From: Neisseria lactamica NS19
GTDB lineage: Bacteria > Pseudomonadota > Gammaproteobacteria > Burkholderiales > Neisseriaceae
Direction: 5' to 3'
NCBI GenBank assembly: GCA_000193795.2
Contig: AEPI01000065.1
Coordinates: forward strand, 1 to 24,714
DNA: 24,714 nucleotides
Below the pieces are notes generated by a model that worked only from the letters and a program-made list of their open reading frames with translations, was not told where the DNA came from and made no database searches. The position numbers and the translations under genes were made by a program. Below are positions 23,286 through 24,714 of this stretch, one piece after another (position 1 is the stretch's first letter; each line of letters opens with the position of its first letter).

Positions 23286-24248
23286 TGTGGAAGAATTCCG
23301 AAGCATCCTGCGTTTGGACAATGCCGACACGACCGGAAACCGCAATACGCTTATCAGCGGCAGGGGCAGCGTGCTGATCGATCCCGCCACCAACACCCTG
23401 ATTGTTACCGACACCCGCAGCGTCATCGAAAAATTCCGCAAACTGATTGACGAATTGGACGTGCCCGCGCAACAAGTGATGATTGAGGCGCGCATCGTCG
23501 AAGCGGCAGACGGCTTCTCGCGCGATTTGGGCGTTAAGTTCGGCGCGACAGGCAAGAAAAAACTGAAAGATGATGCCCGCGCATTCGGCTGGGGTGTGAA
23601 CTCCGGCTTCGGCGGCGACGACTGGAAGGTCCAAACCAGCGTCAACCTGCCGGTTGCCGCTGCCGCAAACAGCATTTCGCTGGTGCGCGCGATTTCCTCC
23701 GGCGCGTTGAATTTGGAATTGTCCGCATCCGAGTCGCTTTCAAAAACCAAAACGCTTGCCAATCCGCGCGTGCTGACCCAAAACCGCAAAGAGGCCAAAA
23801 TCGAATCCGGTTACGAAATTCCTTTTACCGTAACTACAACCTCGAACGGCGGCAACACCAGCACCACGGAACTCAAAAAAGCCGTCTTGGGACTGACCGT
23901 TACGCCGAACATCACGCCCGACGGACAAATCATCATGACCGTCAAAATCAACAAAGACTCGCCTTCACAATGTGCTTCGGGCAAAGAGACAATCCTGTGT
24001 ATTTCGACCAAAAACCTGAATACGCAGGCTATGGTTGAAAACGGCGGCACTTTGATTGTCGGCGGTATTTATGAAGAAGACAACAGCAATACGCTGACCA
24101 AAGTCCCCCTGTTGGGCGACATCCCCGTTATCGGCAACCTCTTTAAAACACGCGGGAAAAAAACCGACCGCCGCGAACTGCTGATTTTCATTACCCCGAG
24201 GATTATGGATACGGCTGGCAACAACCTGCGCTATTGATGCGGCAAGAT

Positions 24249-24280
24249 AAGGGCATATGTTTTACGGCATATGCCCTTTC
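24249..24280 (+). terminator. rho-independent terminator after pilQ
   Basis: AAGGGCATATG (24249-24259) pairs with CATATGCCCTT (24268-24278) around an 8-nt loop, followed by a T-rich stretch, 12 bp after the pilQ stop. Confidence 0.85.
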
Positions 24281-24282
24281 TT

Positions 24283-24318
24283 TATACTTATACTTATACT
24301 TATACTTATACTTATGCT
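24283..24318 (+). repeat. hexanucleotide microsatellite (TATACT)5 plus a degenerate sixth unit
   Basis: Five perfect TATACT units (24283-24312) and one TATGCT (24313-24318), directly after the pilQ terminator. Each unit differs from the -10 consensus TATAAT at one position, so changes in copy number could alter a promoter; no gene uses it visibly within the window. Confidence 0.9.
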
Positions 24319-24341
24319 TTTGCCTCGCCTAAAACCCCGTT

Positions 24342-24361
24342 ATTCCCGCGCAGGCGGGAAT
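24342..24361. repeat. dRS3 repeat
   Basis: ATTCCCGCGCAGGCGGGAAT, perfect 20-bp form. Confidence 0.9.
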
Positions 24362-24411
24362 CTGGTTCGTTCGGTTTCGGTTGTTTTTCGTTTCGTAACT
24401 TTTGAGCCGTC

Positions 24412-24431
24412 ATTCCCGCGCAGGCGGGAAT
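24412..24431. repeat. dRS3 repeat
   Basis: ATTCCCGCGCAGGCGGGAAT, identical to the copy at 24342. Confidence 0.9.
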
Positions 24432-24480
24432 CCGGTCCGTTCGGTTTCAGTCGTTTCCGATAAATTTCTGCTGATTTTCA

Positions 24481-24602
24481 TTTCCAGATTCCCACTTTCG
24501 CGGGAATGACGGCGAAAGGGTTTTGGTTTTTCCCGGTAAATGCACACAATCCAAAATCCCGCCATTCCCTTAAAACAGAAAATCAAAAGCAGCAACTTAA
24601 AA
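24481..24602. repeat. NIME/RS unit, right copy of the inverted pair
   Basis: Reverse complement of the repeat at 1-122. It includes the dRS3 at 24488-24507 and the spacer running to GCAACTTAAAA. Confidence 0.8.
24488..24507. repeat. dRS3 repeat
   Basis: ATTCCCACTTTCGCGGGAAT, the exact reverse complement of the dRS3 at 97-116. Confidence 0.9.
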
Positions 24603-24609
24603 CCCCGTC

Positions 24610-24629
24610 ATTCCCGCGCAGGCGGGAAT
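24610..24629. repeat. dRS3 repeat
   Basis: ATTCCCGCGCAGGCGGGAAT, identical to the copies at 24342 and 24412. Confidence 0.9.
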
Positions 24630-24685
24630 CCGGTCCGTTCGGTTTCAGTTATTTCCGATAAATTCCTGTTGCCTTTCATTTCTAG

Positions 24686-24705
24686 ATTCCCACTTTCGTG
24701 GGAAT
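24686..24705. repeat. dRS3 repeat
   Basis: ATTCCCACTTTCGTGGGAAT, one base different from the copy at 24488. Confidence 0.9.
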
Positions 24706-24714
24706 GACGTGGTG

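Larger units (their letters stand above)
22056..24237 (+). pseudogene. pilQ: type IV pilus secretin PilQ, frameshifted
   Basis: Outer-membrane secretin through which type IV pili pass, also needed for DNA uptake. The first frame (22056-23450) has a signal peptide (1-24, ending TASA), a first AMIN domain (about 27-125), an Ala/Pro/Lys/Gln-rich linker with few KQQAAAP repeats, a second AMIN domain (about 185-285) and the N0 domain (about 305-375). After Lys409 a sixth A in 23280-23285 shifts the frame: the expected K-N-V-E-E-F becomes K-K-C-G-R-I, and a stop follows after 464 codons. The next frame (from 23287) continues exactly with the missing N1 and secretin domains (316 codons, including VPLLGDIPVIGNLF and ending NNLRY). 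Without the extra base the protein would be 726 aa. As written it lacks the whole secretin barrel. Confidence 0.9.
24319..24714. repeat. NIME array: dRS3 elements with RS spacers
   Basis: Non-coding stretch up to the window end. It holds five dRS3 elements separated by spacers of about 50, 56, 102 and 56 bp. The two 56-bp spacers (24432-24487 and 24630-24685) are copies of each other, beginning CCGGTCCGTTCGGTTTCAGT. The 102-bp spacer recurs inverted at the left edge of the window. Such mosaics are typical of meningococcus-like genomes; the array probably continues past the end. Confidence 0.85.

Noticed and set aside
23277..23290. Programmed ribosomal frameshift making full-length PilQ
   Set aside because: Restoration needs a +1 shift, while A-runs favour -1 slippage. 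Homologues use a five-A tract with no shift, so mutation or error is simpler.
24257..24463. 68-codon frame with Ile-Leu repeats after pilQ
   Set aside because: It is the translation of the TATACT repeat and dRS3 elements, which are not coding.

Overview
The window is chromosomal DNA from a Neisseria species of the meningitidis / gonorrhoeae / lactamica / polysaccharea group. This rests on three things: many copies of the 12-bp AT-type DNA uptake sequence (ATGCCGTCTGAA or its reverse complement), several as inverted pairs forming terminators; dRS3 repeats of the neisserial intergenic mosaic (NIME) type at both ends; and a gene set and order (rng, two-component pair, citrate transporter, dacB, metK, lpxL2, tsaD, ccsA/resB, cytochrome c4, engB, ponA, pilMNOPQ) that I recognise from the pathogenic Neisseria. 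I cannot fix the species; parts of the PilQ C-terminal half differ from the meningococcal and gonococcal versions I remember.

Layout. 1-329: a NIME/dRS3 remnant, then a structured leader with a perfect 19-bp hairpin just upstream of RNase G (rng, +, 330-1823). Convergent to it is an OmpR-type two-component system (minus strand, 3864-1858) and, upstream of that, a CitMHS-family citrate-type transporter with a good sigma-70 promoter. Next come an FMN reductase-like gene (minus) under a promoter overlapped by a Fur-box match, and the low-molecular-mass penicillin-binding protein dacB/PBP3 (+). Then metK (minus), lpxL2 (+), tsaD (minus), the System II cytochrome c maturation pair ccsA/resB (minus) beside a di-heme cytochrome c4 (minus), the GTPase engB/ysxC (+), and ponA/PBP1 (minus), divergent from the type IV pilus operon pilMNOPQ (+). 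After pilQ come a terminator, a hexanucleotide microsatellite and an array of five dRS3 repeats with RS spacers.

How the genes work together. Cell-envelope functions dominate: peptidoglycan polymerisation (PonA) and trimming (DacB), lipid A acylation (LpxL2), and the type IV pilus assembly platform and secretin. ResB/CcsA attach heme to periplasmic apocytochromes such as the adjacent cytochrome c4. PilM-N-O-P form the cytoplasm-to-outer-membrane alignment complex that docks to PilQ.

Most notable observation: pilQ is broken as written. One extra A in a six-A run (23280-23285) shifts the frame after residue 410, ending translation after 464 codons and removing the secretin domain. The rest of the gene is intact in the next frame. 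A PilQ-null cell would be expected to lack surface pili and natural transformation, so this is a recent mutation, a switchable state or a sequence error. I found no new multi-gene system. The other points worth checking are the rng leader hairpin, the Fur site, the TATACT microsatellite, the palindromes at the ponA and citrate-transporter control regions, and the ~120-bp inverted repeats at the two ends of the window.
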